From a bacterium (GTDB lineage: Bacteria; Patescibacteriota; Minisyncoccia; Phycocordibacterales; Phycocordibacteraceae), in contig JAJZRH010000036.1 of NCBI GenBank assembly GCA_021802795.1, positions 1-5,917 on the forward strand: DNA of 5,917 nucleotides, read 5' to 3'. A program made the translations under genes and the position numbers. Positions within the stretch are counted from its first letter, which is position 1, and each line of letters starts with the position of its first letter. The notes under the pieces are model-generated. The model was not told where the DNA came from and made no database searches. It saw only the letters and a list, made by a program, of their open reading frames with translations. Shown here one piece after another: positions 1 through 5,917 of this stretch.

Positions 1-1074
1 GGTTACGCGGTGGGTGCTTCCGGGAGCGATCGTTGCGGCCCCCGACGTGTCGCCATTGAGCGCGAGCGTCGTATCAATAAAGGGCGCCGCTATGGTGACC
101 GTTGCATCTTGGGTCATATACGACACGGAAAGCGTTTGGTTGCTCGCGCCGTTCGCGGTCCCGACCGTGAAGTGGAATACGCGCTGCTCATTGTTCTGCC
201 CCGTGAGTATCCCGGTCAGCGTTATCGTCTTGCTCGCACCGGGCGCGAGCGTGCCGAGCAGGAAACTCGAATTATTCAGCGGGAGCGATGACGAGGTGAC
301 CGAGAAGCCGAACGGGAACGCCCCCGAGAGAACGACGTTACTGAGCGGCACCGTCGCATTGCTGCGGACGGTGAGCGTGAGCGTGAGCGGTTTGTTCGAG
401 ACCGTCTCGGAGAGCGTATCGACGGACACCGAGAGCGGCGTCGACGAGATCGCGAGCGTATAGGAAGACTTTTTCGCGAACGTGGCATTGCTGCCGGCGG
501 CGCCGTAGGAGAACGAGATCGGGAGCTCGAGCGCCTGCCCGGCGGCGCCGAACAGAACGGCCTTGATCGAGCGCGTCACGCTTGCGCCGCTCGGAAGCGT
601 GCCCAGATTTTCAATGTAATGCGGATACGCGTTCAGCACGTTCGCCGCATCCCGCGTCCCGCTCGGAAAATCTATTTCGATGGTCGCATTGTCTATTGCG
701 ACCGGATTCTTGTTCGTAATGGTCAGCGAGAGCGGGACGGTATCGCCGCCGGCGACCGTTGTCGGGCCCTGGATGTCGATGGTGACCTTGTCCACCGAGA
801 CCGCGTTGCCTCCGAAATAGAAGAAGTATCCGGCGATGCCGAGCGCAACGATGAAGAATACAAAAGCGGCAACGAAAAAAACGCCAGCGAGACGCACGTG
901 GCGCTCCCCGGCGTGCGGAGGATGCGGGAGTTCCCCCTCCTCCCATCCGTGCGGAAGCGTGCGCTCCCCGGGTGCAGAGAGCGGGACGCGTGCGCGCTCC
1001 CCGGTATCCGGCCGATACAGGCGCCGGCGCGCCCGCTCGAGCGAACTAAGATCGTCTTCCGGAAATTGCGGCAT
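1..1074 (-). CDS. Membrane-anchored surface protein with tandem beta-sandwich repeats (partial, C-terminus beyond left edge)
   Basis: This frame is open for 358 codons from the ATG at 1074 to the window edge with no stop, so the gene is 3'-truncated here. Residues 1-60 are charged and Arg/Pro/Glu-rich, with no signal peptide. Residues about 61-87 (LAGVFFVAAFVFFIVALGIA and following) form one strong membrane helix. The rest is Thr/Ser/Val/Asn-rich and beta-like, suggesting an N-in, C-out protein with an extracellular stalk. Two repeats of about 116 residues are visible: LGTLPSGAS at 157-165 and LGTLAPGAS at 273-281 occupy equivalent places, each followed by an alternating hydrophobic strand ending in Gly. 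A third unit seems to start near 334. They look like Ig-like, CARDB or DUF11-type modules; the exact family is inferred. No enzymatic motif is seen. The gene starts 21 bases after recO and is probably cotranscribed with it. No strong Shine-Dalgarno precedes the ATG. I recall similar proteins in Parcubacteria, with unknown function, possibly cell-surface adhesion or envelope structure. Confidence 0.85.
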   Translation of the reverse strand, partial: MPQFPEDDLSSLERARRRLYRPDTGERARVPLSAPGERTLPHGWEEGELPHPPHAGERHVRLAGVFFVAAFVFFIVALGIAGYFFYFGGNAVSVDKVTIDIQGPTTVAGGDTVPLSLTITNKNPVAIDNATIEIDFPSGTRDAANVLNAYPHYIENLGTLPSGASVTRSIKAVLFGAAGQALELPISFSYGAAGSNATFAKKSSYTLAISSTPLSVSVDTLSETVSNKPLTLTLTVRSNATVPLSNVVLSGAFPFGFSVTSSSLPLNNSSFLLGTLAPGASKTITLTGILTGQNNEQRVFHFTVGTANGASNQTLSVSYMTQDATVTIAAPFIDTTLALNGDTSGAATIAPGSTHRVT

Positions 1075-1095
1075 TACGTACCAGTATACAAGAAT

Positions 1096-1665
1096 TTAAA
1101 GACCCGAGGCGGCGATACCGCGGTTGATGCGCGCAATGTACTCCGCTCTTCGCTCGCGAACCGCGGCAAGCATGGCCGGAGTAAAGTCCCCTTCTTCCTC
1201 CGGGAGCTTCCCCGCATCAAGGCCGAGTGCGGCGAGTATGCGCAGCACCGCGAGCGCCTCGGCGTCTTCCCGCGACTCTTCGGGAAGGCTCTCAAGCGCC
1301 CCGAAGAAATTGCGAACAGTGCCGAAAAGCCGGGGGTCCGGCGCATCGCCGCCGACAAGCCGCAAGAGAAGCCCCGACACCCGAGCGGCGCGCGAACGCG
1401 CCGCCGCGTCCGCGAGGCGGCCGAACCAATTCTCCTCCAGCACGGCGCCGGCTACCCGCCAGCCTTCCTTCCCGCGCACGAGCACCAGCGAACTCTCAGA
1501 GAACGTTGCGAGCGCGGCGGCGAGCTTGGCTCCCTGCCGGCGCACTCCCTGCGCGCGCGCGCGTACAAGGCCGACCTCGTCGGTAAGCACGGTCACAAGC
1601 GCGTTCGCTTCGCCGAGCGGAGCCCGAGCGAGCACGATGCCGCGTATTTCGTATTTATGACGCAT
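1096..1665 (-). CDS. recO: DNA repair protein RecO (short form)
   Basis: The product is 189 residues. The N-terminal segment ([20 protein letters not shown], then a [10 protein letters not shown] strand and the [20 protein letters not shown] stretch, residues 1-60) matches the RecO OB fold: G-I-V-L, the GEA turn, the 'lltrehG' strand, and the G-x-R-R loop before the 'L.pf....l' strand. In the RecFOR pathway RecO binds single-stranded DNA and SSB and, with RecR, helps load RecA at gaps and breaks. The remainder is a helical domain ending in TAA. It is shorter than E. coli RecO (about 240 residues). No cysteine is present, so the zinc-binding CxxC of some RecO proteins is absent. The frame stays open upstream to 1881, but that part is ileS read out of frame and has no RecO character. 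The ATG at 1665 lies inside the end of ileS (11-base overlap), suggesting translational coupling. Confidence 0.85.
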   Translation of the reverse strand: MRHKYEIRGIVLARAPLGEANALVTVLTDEVGLVRARAQGVRRQGAKLAAALATFSESSLVLVRGKEGWRVAGAVLEENWFGRLADAAARSRAARVSGLLLRLVGGDAPDPRLFGTVRNFFGALESLPEESREDAEALAVLRILAALGLDAGKLPEEEGDFTPAMLAAVRERRAEYIARINRGIAASGL

Positions 1666-4600
1666 CCCGTATGAGGTCGAAACGCACGGTGCCGGTAGAG
1701 AGCACTGCCGAATGCTTCCCTTCCGCGCGGACCTCCGCGCGGACCGCGTCATGAGTGAGGAATCCTTCAGTTTTGCGCGCTTCGGCGACCGCGCGCGCCA
1801 TTTCCCGCTCATCGCCTTCTTTGACGAGTTCCGGGGTGAGCTCGGTGTCCAGTTCAACGGTCGAGTGATCCGTGAAGACATTCTTTACGTTTACTTCCTC
1901 CGCGAGTATTTGCGCGAGCTCTTTGGGAAGAGCGTCCGGTACGGAGAGCTTCAAAAGCGGCTGGCGGACCTTAATGCCCGCCCTCTGCCGCAACTGAAGC
2001 GCATCCGAGGCGAGCGTGCGAACGCGCGCCATTCCCCGCAACAGCTCCTCCCGTCCGGAGCGGCCGAACAGTCGGCTCCAGAAACTCTCGGCTTTCGGCC
2101 AATCGGCCAGATGCACGCTTATCGGGTCGTCGCTTGAACGCACCTTCCCGAACACCTCCTCGGCAAGGAAGGGCGCGAACGGCGCAAGCAAGAGAGCTAT
2201 GGTGCGGAGCGCCAGGCGCAGGGTCTCGAGTGCAACGGCATCGCCTTCGCGCACGCGATCGCGGATGCGGCGGACGTACCACTGCGAGAGGTCCTCCGCG
2301 AGGCCCGCGACGGTGCGCGTCGCCTCGAACGGCCGGTAATTATCCATCGCTTCAGTAACGGTCGAAACCGCCTCGCCCGCGCGCGCTTCCATCCATCGGT
2401 CCATCGCCGTCGATACCCCCTCTACCCGCGGAGCGTCTTTGAACAGTTCGTAAAATTTTGCGCTATTCTCCACCCACGAGAGCACTTTCGCCGCTTCTTT
2501 CACCGTCTTCTCGTCGTAGTTCTTCGAGTCGCCGGCTCCCGTCACGCTGTACATCCAGAACCGGAGCGCATCCACGCCCCACTTGTCCATCTCTACCCAC
2601 GGATCCACCACATTCCCTTTGGACTTGCTCATCTTCTGCCCCTCGGCGTCCAAGAGGTGCCCGAGCGATATGGCGTTCTTGAATGCGGCGCCGCGTCCCG
2701 AAAGCGTTCCCACGGCAAGCAGTGTGTAGAACCAGCCGCGCGTTTGGTCGATGGCCTCGCAGATGTAATCGGCCGGATAGGCGACCTTCTTCAGGAAGGC
2801 TGCGAGCGGCTCATTCCCGCGTTCCTTCGCCGCCTGTGCGAATGGCATCGCGCCGGAGTCGAACCATACATCCATCACTTCCTTTACCCTCCGCAGTTCC
2901 GTTCCTTTCTCGGACACAAGCACGACGTCGTCGATATACGGGCGATGCAGATCGAGCTCGAAGTCCTCGTTGCGCGGGAGCGGCACGAAGTCGAGTTTGA
3001 GGATTTCTCCGCGGCCGGCGCGTATCTCACGGATAAGTTCCTTGCCGCGCTTCTTGTCGGCTCCTTCCGCGGCGGCGAACAGTCCTTGGAATCCCGCTCC
3101 GTGCGTCACGATGAGCACGTTCTCGTTCTGCAACGAATTTTCCGCTTCATAGAGGAACTCTCCGCACCGGCGCTTCACGTCCAGATCGCTCTCTCCCCCC
3201 GGTACGCGATCGTCGTAAGCATGCGGGTCGCGGAAAGCGAAGAAATCTGCGAGAGGGCGATTCTTAAACTCTCCGAAGTCAAATTCGCGAAGGCGGTCGT
3301 CGACGACTATCGCGGACGGCCCAATGCCAAGCGCGTGCGCGACGATCTCGGCAGTCTGCTTTGTGCGCAAGAGCGGCGATGTGAATATTTTCGTTATTTT
3401 CTTAGCGCGCAGTTTTTTACCCCCGGCCTCCGCCTCCCTCTTCCCTTCCTCCGTAAGCGCATTGCGGTCATCGGCGCCGGAACTCACGACGTGTTTGATG
3501 TTCTCCTCTGCCTCGCCGTGCCGCATGACGAAATACGTGTTGCCGGACTTCTTTGTGTGCGCTTTCAACATTTCCACCGAATCCACGACAAGCTGTTCGC
3601 CGCCGTCCGCGCTCTGCCACACCGGCAGGGGCGTGCCCCAGTATCGTTCGCGGCTTATCGCCCAGTCTTTCGCGCCCGAAAGCCATTCGCCCATGCGGCC
3701 TTCGCGTATATATTCCGGTTCCCAGTGGATCTTCTTGTTCTCGGCGACGAGCTTCCCGCGCAGATCAGTCATGCGGATATACCACGAATTGCGCGCGTAG
3801 TAGATGAGCCGCGTCTTGCACCGCCAGCAGAACGGATAGGTGTGCGTGTGGGACTCTTTCTTGAACAGAAGATTACGCGCCTGCAAGTCCTTCAGTATCT
3901 CCACCGATGTCTCCTCTTCCACGACCGAGCGGCCGGCGAGCATGCCGGTTCCTTCAACAAATTTCCCTTCCGGATTCACGAGGTGCACTTTCGGCAGACC
4001 GATTTTGTTCCCAAGCTCAAAGTCTTCCTGTCCGTACATCACCGCCGTATGCACGATACCGGTGCCGTCCGTGGTCGTGACGAAATCCGCTGCGTATACC
4101 TGGAACGCTTTCTTGAATTTATCTTTCTCCGACGCCGGCGCGAGGTCCTTCGCGAAATCATAGAGCGGCCGGTACGCCTTACCGACAAGAGCGCCGGCAT
4201 CGGCAACCCGTGTCCACTCTTCTCCAAGCACGTCGGCCGCCCGAGCATCCGCAAGTATGACGCGTACGCCGTCTTTTTCGTATTTCCCGTACGCGATGTT
4301 CTCTCCGATCGCGAGCGCTACGTTTCCGGGCAAGGTCCACGGCGTCGTCGTCCATGCGAGCAGGTAGGTGCCCGGCTCATCAACCAATTCAAACTTCGCC
4401 GTGATGGTCAGGTCTTTTACATCCTGGTAGCCCTGCGCAAGCTCATGCGAAGAGAGCGCGGTGCCGCAGCGCGGGCACCACGGCACGACCTTGTAGTCCT
4501 TATAGAGACGCTTGTCTTTCGCCGTCTGCGCAAAGAGATGCCACAGGACTTCCATGTATGAGCTGTCAAAGGTGAAGTACGCCTTCGACTCGTCCACCCA

Positions 4601-5017
4601 GTAGCCGATGCGTTCGGTGAACTTCGCCCAGAGATCGATGTACGCGAACACGCTCTCGCGGCATTTTTTATTGAACGCGGCGATGCCGTACTTCTCTATG
4701 TCCGGCTTGCCCTTGAAACCCAACTGCTTCTCCACCTCCAGCTCCACCGGCAGGCCGTGCGTGTCCCAGCCGGCGCGGCGATCCACGCGGTATCCGCGCA
4801 TCGTCTTATAGCGCGGAATGGCGTCCTTGAACGCGCGCGCTTCCAGGTGATGAATGCCGGGCTTGCCGTTCGCGGTCGGCGGCCCTTCGTAGAAAATAAA
4901 ATCGCCTTTCGGGGACTGTTTGGCGAGGGACTTCTCGAATATGCGCTCGCGCTCCCAGAACGCGAGCGTCGCTTCCTCGCGCTTCGCCGCTTCCGATTTG
5001 TCGGGCATATCCGCCAT
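1655..5017 (-). CDS. ileS: Isoleucyl-tRNA synthetase, type 2, with inserted histidine-phosphatase domain
   Basis: This cytosolic class I synthetase charges tRNA-Ile using ATP. Numbered from the ATG at 5017 (1120 residues): GPPTANG 45-51 and the signature G-I-H-H at 54-57 (an HXGH variant); [10 protein letters not shown] 83-92; Cys181/Cys184 in CPRC; CP1 editing domain with TTTPWT 223-228 and [16 protein letters not shown] 318-333 (Asp332 is the probable editing aspartate); CWRC 397-400; [13 protein letters not shown] 455-467; histidine-phosphatase insert about 493-678; DVWFDSG 716-722; KMSKS 795-799; anticodon-binding helices with [10 protein letters not shown] 912-921; and GIKVRQPL 1014-1021 in the C-terminal domain. 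SRERYWG and DVWFDSG separate it from ValRS and LeuRS. Lack of a C-terminal zinc finger and the long C-terminal extension point to the eukaryote-like IleRS2 class. Without the insert, about 930 residues remain, somewhat short for that class. The frame can be extended to a TTG at 5053, but that codon lies in a terminator; ATG 5008 is another possible start. It is followed by recO. Confidence 0.97.
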   Translation of the reverse strand: MADMPDKSEAAKREEATLAFWERERIFEKSLAKQSPKGDFIFYEGPPTANGKPGIHHLEARAFKDAIPRYKTMRGYRVDRRAGWDTHGLPVELEVEKQLGFKGKPDIEKYGIAAFNKKCRESVFAYIDLWAKFTERIGYWVDESKAYFTFDSSYMEVLWHLFAQTAKDKRLYKDYKVVPWCPRCGTALSSHELAQGYQDVKDLTITAKFELVDEPGTYLLAWTTTPWTLPGNVALAIGENIAYGKYEKDGVRVILADARAADVLGEEWTRVADAGALVGKAYRPLYDFAKDLAPASEKDKFKKAFQVYAADFVTTTDGTGIVHTAVMYGQEDFELGNKIGLPKVHLVNPEGKFVEGTGMLAGRSVVEEETSVEILKDLQARNLLFKKESHTHTYPFCWRCKTRLIYYARNSWYIRMTDLRGKLVAENKKIHWEPEYIREGRMGEWLSGAKDWAISRERYWGTPLPVWQSADGGEQLVVDSVEMLKAHTKKSGNTYFVMRHGEAEENIKHVVSSGADDRNALTEEGKREAEAGGKKLRAKKITKIFTSPLLRTKQTAEIVAHALGIGPSAIVVDDRLREFDFGEFKNRPLADFFAFRDPHAYDDRVPGGESDLDVKRRCGEFLYEAENSLQNENVLIVTHGAGFQGLFAAAEGADKKRGKELIREIRAGRGEILKLDFVPLPRNEDFELDLHRPYIDDVVLVSEKGTELRRVKEVMDVWFDSGAMPFAQAAKERGNEPLAAFLKKVAYPADYICEAIDQTRGWFYTLLAVGTLSGRGAAFKNAISLGHLLDAEGQKMSKSKGNVVDPWVEMDKWGVDALRFWMYSVTGAGDSKNYDEKTVKEAAKVLSWVENSAKFYELFKDAPRVEGVSTAMDRWMEARAGEAVSTVTEAMDNYRPFEATRTVAGLAEDLSQWYVRRIRDRVREGDAVALETLRLALRTIALLLAPFAPFLAEEVFGKVRSSDDPISVHLADWPKAESFWSRLFGRSGREELLRGMARVRTLASDALQLRQRAGIKVRQPLLKLSVPDALPKELAQILAEEVNVKNVFTDHSTVELDTELTPELVKEGDEREMARAVAEARKTEGFLTHDAVRAEVRAEGKHSAVLSTGTVRFDLIRDAS
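2984..3541 (-). other. Histidine-phosphatase (phosphoglycerate mutase-like) domain inserted within IleRS
   Basis: This is a domain within ileS, not a separate gene. It is residues about 493-678 of the synthetase, in the same frame on both sides. Visible family motifs, in order: [11 protein letters not shown], where His500 of R-H-G would be the phosphorylated nucleophile; [12 protein letters not shown], the usual 'LT..G..qA' helix; [11 protein letters not shown], with Arg551 in the phosphate pocket; LREFDFGEF, with Glu578 as the probable proton donor; PGGES; and [10 protein letters not shown], with His639 as the second catalytic histidine. All four catalytic residues are present, so the domain is predicted to be active. 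Members of the superfamily dephosphorylate small metabolites, nucleotides or phosphoproteins; no substrate can be read from the sequence. It joins the synthetase through a KAHTKKSG linker before and a [14 protein letters not shown] stretch after. Part of it (3361-3420) is clearly less GC-rich (about 42%) than its surroundings, which might reflect separate ancestry, but this is weak. Confidence 0.93.
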
Positions 5018-5025
5018 ATTCAGCC

Positions 5026-5053
5026 AGTCTAGCGTTTGCGCGATAAAAAACAA
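5026..5053 (-). promoter_or_regulatory. Possible weak promoter for ileS
   Basis: On the minus strand TTGTTT (5048-5053) and TAGACT (5026-5031) are separated by 16 bases. They match the sigma-70 consensus at 3/6 and 4/6 positions. The -10-like box ends only 8 bases before the ATG at 5017, so a transcript from it would begin almost at the start codon and be leaderless. No Shine-Dalgarno is visible before that ATG, which fits. The -35-like element overlaps the U-tract of the upstream terminator. Matches this poor arise by chance, so this is only a candidate. Confidence 0.2.
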
Positions 5054-5080
5054 ACAGCCGCGCTACTTCCGCGACTGTTT
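5045..5080 (-). terminator. Rho-independent terminator downstream of the 122-residue gene
   Basis: Read on the minus strand, an 11-base stem AAACAGTCGCG / CGCGGCTGTTT (5070-5080 and 5052-5062) closes a 7-base loop and is followed by GTTTTTTA (5044-5051). The one imperfect position is a G-U wobble on the minus-strand RNA but an A-C mismatch on the plus strand, so the hairpin favours minus-strand transcription. It sits 16 bases after the stop of the small gene and before ileS, separating the two transcription units. Confidence 0.85.
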
Positions 5081-5096
5081 TTGTGGCCTGGGCTGA

Positions 5097-5465
5097 TCAG
5101 ACGGCCCTGAGTTTCCTTTCTCCTTTGGGTGAGCCCTGTTGCTCTTTGGATGTGCGCTCGGCGTTTTGCAGATCTTCCACGAACTTGGCGAATCGCCTCC
5201 GTACGTCCTCGGGGTTTTTGACGAGGGCCCAGTTTGCGAAAGCGACGACCGCGGGATGGAAGACGCATCCGGAATTCGCCTCCAGCGCTTCCTGAAGGGC
5301 CCGGAACCGCTCGGCTTCGGCTTTTGCATTGAGTTCGCATGCCCGGTTGAACTGCGCCGCGCAGGCGAAGAACGCATCCTGCGAATCCTCATACAGCCTC
5401 TGGAACAGCTTTACCGCCTGCGCTACGACATCTCCTTCGTCGTAGCCATTTCCCTTTGTAGGCAT
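5097..5465 (-). CDS. Small hypothetical protein, 122 residues
   Basis: I do not recognise this family. The case that it is a real gene is good: an ATG preceded by a strong Shine-Dalgarno (AAAGGAG, 8 bases upstream), a TGA stop, and a convincing terminator right after. The product is soluble-looking, with no signal peptide or membrane segment. Residues about 11-100 are Ala/Glu/Leu/Phe-rich and predicted mostly helical. Notable pieces are VAQAVKLFQRLYEDSQDAFF (14-33), a charged helix ELNAKAEAERFRALQEALEA (44-63), and a short break around NSGCVFHP (64-71) before two more helices. Cysteines are at 35, 43 and 67, not in a metal-site spacing. The tail from 102 on is Lys/Arg/Gln-rich and probably disordered. 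It lies between argS and ileS but is cut off from ileS by the terminator. Its function is unknown; a helical nucleic-acid or protein-binding adaptor is only a guess. Confidence 0.7.
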   Translation of the reverse strand: MPTKGNGYDEGDVVAQAVKLFQRLYEDSQDAFFACAAQFNRACELNAKAEAERFRALQEALEANSGCVFHPAVVAFANWALVKNPEDVRRRFAKFVEDLQNAERTSKEQQGSPKGERKLRAV

Positions 5466-5473
5466 CTTCTAGA

Positions 5474-5480
5474 CTCCTTT
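5474..5480 (-). promoter_or_regulatory. Strong Shine-Dalgarno of the 122-residue gene
   Basis: AAAGGAG on the minus strand lies 8 bases before the ATG at 5465, close to ideal. It is flanked by the perfect 5-base inverted repeat CTAGA/TCTAG (5469-5473 and 5481-5485), which would place the ribosome-binding site exactly in a 7-base loop. It fixes the start of the gene. Confidence 0.8.
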
Positions 5481-5521
5481 TCTAGCGACTCACGGGATTG
5501 TGCAGTCTGCGAATGAATCTA

Positions 5522-5540
5522 GCGCGCCGAGAGGGCGCGC
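5522..5540 (-). other. GC-rich hairpin after argS, possible weak terminator
   Basis: GCGCGCC (5522-5528) and GGCGCGC (5534-5540) form a perfect 7-base stem around a 5-base loop, 6 bases beyond the argS stop. On the minus strand the following bases are TAGATTCATT, not a real U-tract, so intrinsic termination would be weak. It could instead protect the argS 3' end or attenuate readthrough into the next gene. Confidence 0.45.
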
Positions 5541-5546
5541 GCAATA

Positions 5547-5917
5547 TCACATCTTCTCCGGCGTGGGGATACCGAGGAGCGTAAGCCCGTTCGTCATCGT
5601 GTTCGCGAACGCGCGCGCCACGCGCTGTTTGTATTTCTCCTCGGAAGAACCGAGTACCTGCTCCTGCGCATAAAAAGAGTTCCACGCGCCCGCAAGCTCG
5701 GTGAGATAGGTCGTAAGCAGGTTCGGCGAGAGCTCGCGCGCGGCGCGCGCGGCGACTTCGGGGAAATGCAGGATGAGCCGTTCAATGGCGTACGGCGCGG
5801 CGGGTTCCCCGGCGCCCTCCGCTCCGTCGGAAGCATACGCGAGGATCTTGCGCGCGCGCAAGAGCCCGTACTGCAGGTGCGTCACCGTGCCGCCTTCAAT
5901 CGAGAGCGACTTTTCTT
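5547..5917 (-). CDS. argS: Arginyl-tRNA synthetase, C-terminal part (5' end beyond right edge)
   Basis: Only the last 122 residues are in the window; the frame is open to the right edge. The segment is the all-helical DALR anticodon-binding domain of ArgRS, a class I enzyme that joins arginine to tRNA-Arg. Diagnostic pieces are GGTVTHLQYGLLRARKIL near the start (family pattern 'tpYlQYahaRi.sil'), the LILHFPEVAARAA helix, SPNLLTTYLTELAGAWNSFY (family 'P..l..Yl.elA..fn.fY'), and the terminal NGLTLLGIPTPEKM, matching the 'GL.lLGi..PerM' ending typical of ArgRS, including the final Met. The stop is TGA. An in-frame GTG at 5885 is an internal valine, not a start. The catalytic core and signature motifs lie outside the window and cannot be judged. 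The next gene begins 81 bases downstream, after a GC-rich hairpin. Confidence 0.93.
   Translation of the reverse strand, partial: EKSLSIEGGTVTHLQYGLLRARKILAYASDGAEGAGEPAAPYAIERLILHFPEVAARAARELSPNLLTTYLTELAGAWNSFYAQEQVLGSSEEKYKQRVARAFANTMTNGLTLLGIPTPEKM

Noticed and set aside
1551..1563. A run of alternating GC, possible Z-DNA or simple repeat
   Set aside because: It is explained by consecutive Arg and Ala codons in recO in a GC-rich genome, as are similar GCG runs in argS near 5735-5755.
619..1674. A 351-codon open frame on the plus strand
   Set aside because: It is antisense to recO and the surface protein, Arg-rich with no domain pattern, and spans two well-supported genes and their junction.
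1666..1881. An N-terminal extension of recO by 72 codons
   Set aside because: The extra sequence is the ileS coding region read in another frame, Ser/Arg/Lys-rich, and unrelated to RecO, whose OB fold starts right at the ATG at 1665.
2854..2865. A tRNA T-arm-like word (GGAGTCGAACC) on the plus strand
   Set aside because: It encodes part of the conserved [11 protein letters not shown] segment of ileS on the other strand, and no acceptor, D-arm or anticodon stem surrounds it.
3361..3420. An AT-richer patch, possibly an insertion scar or a regulatory site
   Set aside because: It encodes a Lys/Ile/Phe-rich strand-helix region of the phosphatase domain. There are no flanking repeats or terminal inverted repeats, so composition alone does not support a mobile origin.
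2657..4561. A 634-codon open frame on the plus strand, antisense to ileS
   Set aside because: It lies entirely within ileS, which has unmistakable family motifs. The product is Arg/His/Phe-rich with no recognisable domain. Long antisense frames are expected opposite GC-rich, codon-biased genes.
5018..5053. A TTG start adding 12 residues to IleRS
   Set aside because: The codon sits at the edge of a rho-independent terminator with no Shine-Dalgarno, and the added residues do not resemble an IleRS N-terminus.

Overview
The window is a compact bacterial segment with all genes on the minus strand. In transcription order (right to left) they are: the 3' end of argS, a small unknown gene, a rho-independent terminator, ileS, recO, and a membrane-anchored surface protein that runs off the left edge. 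Base composition is GC-rich by eye. No gap between genes exceeds about 82 bases. I see no RNA genes, mobile elements, CRISPR arrays or long repeats.

The likely source is a high-GC member of the Candidate Phyla Radiation (Patescibacteria), probably Parcubacteria. The reasons are the short RecO, the eukaryote-like (type 2) IleRS with an inserted extra domain, and the left-edge membrane protein, whose layout (charged cytosolic tail, one membrane helix, tandem beta-sandwich repeats) resembles proteins I recall from parcubacterial genomes. This placement rests on recall and was not searched. Two genes end in TGA, which argues against lineages that read UGA as glycine.

Region by region: 5547-5917 is the C-terminal anticodon-binding domain of ArgRS. 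5466-5546 holds a GC-rich hairpin and a strong Shine-Dalgarno sequence. 5097-5465 encodes a 122-residue unrecognised protein. 5045-5080 is a terminator read on the minus strand. 1655-5017 is ileS. 1096-1665 is recO, overlapping ileS by 11 bases. 1-1074 is the partial membrane protein, 21 bases after recO. The last three genes look like one transcription unit.

The main discovery is in ileS. A complete histidine-phosphatase domain of about 185 residues, with all four expected catalytic residues, is spliced in frame into the catalytic half of IleRS, between the [13 protein letters not shown] segment and the DVWFDSG segment. The same enzyme carries the swapped class I signature G-I-H-H (GXHH) instead of HXGH, and an altered editing-site motif. 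It may therefore be a bifunctional synthetase/phosphatase with an altered active site.
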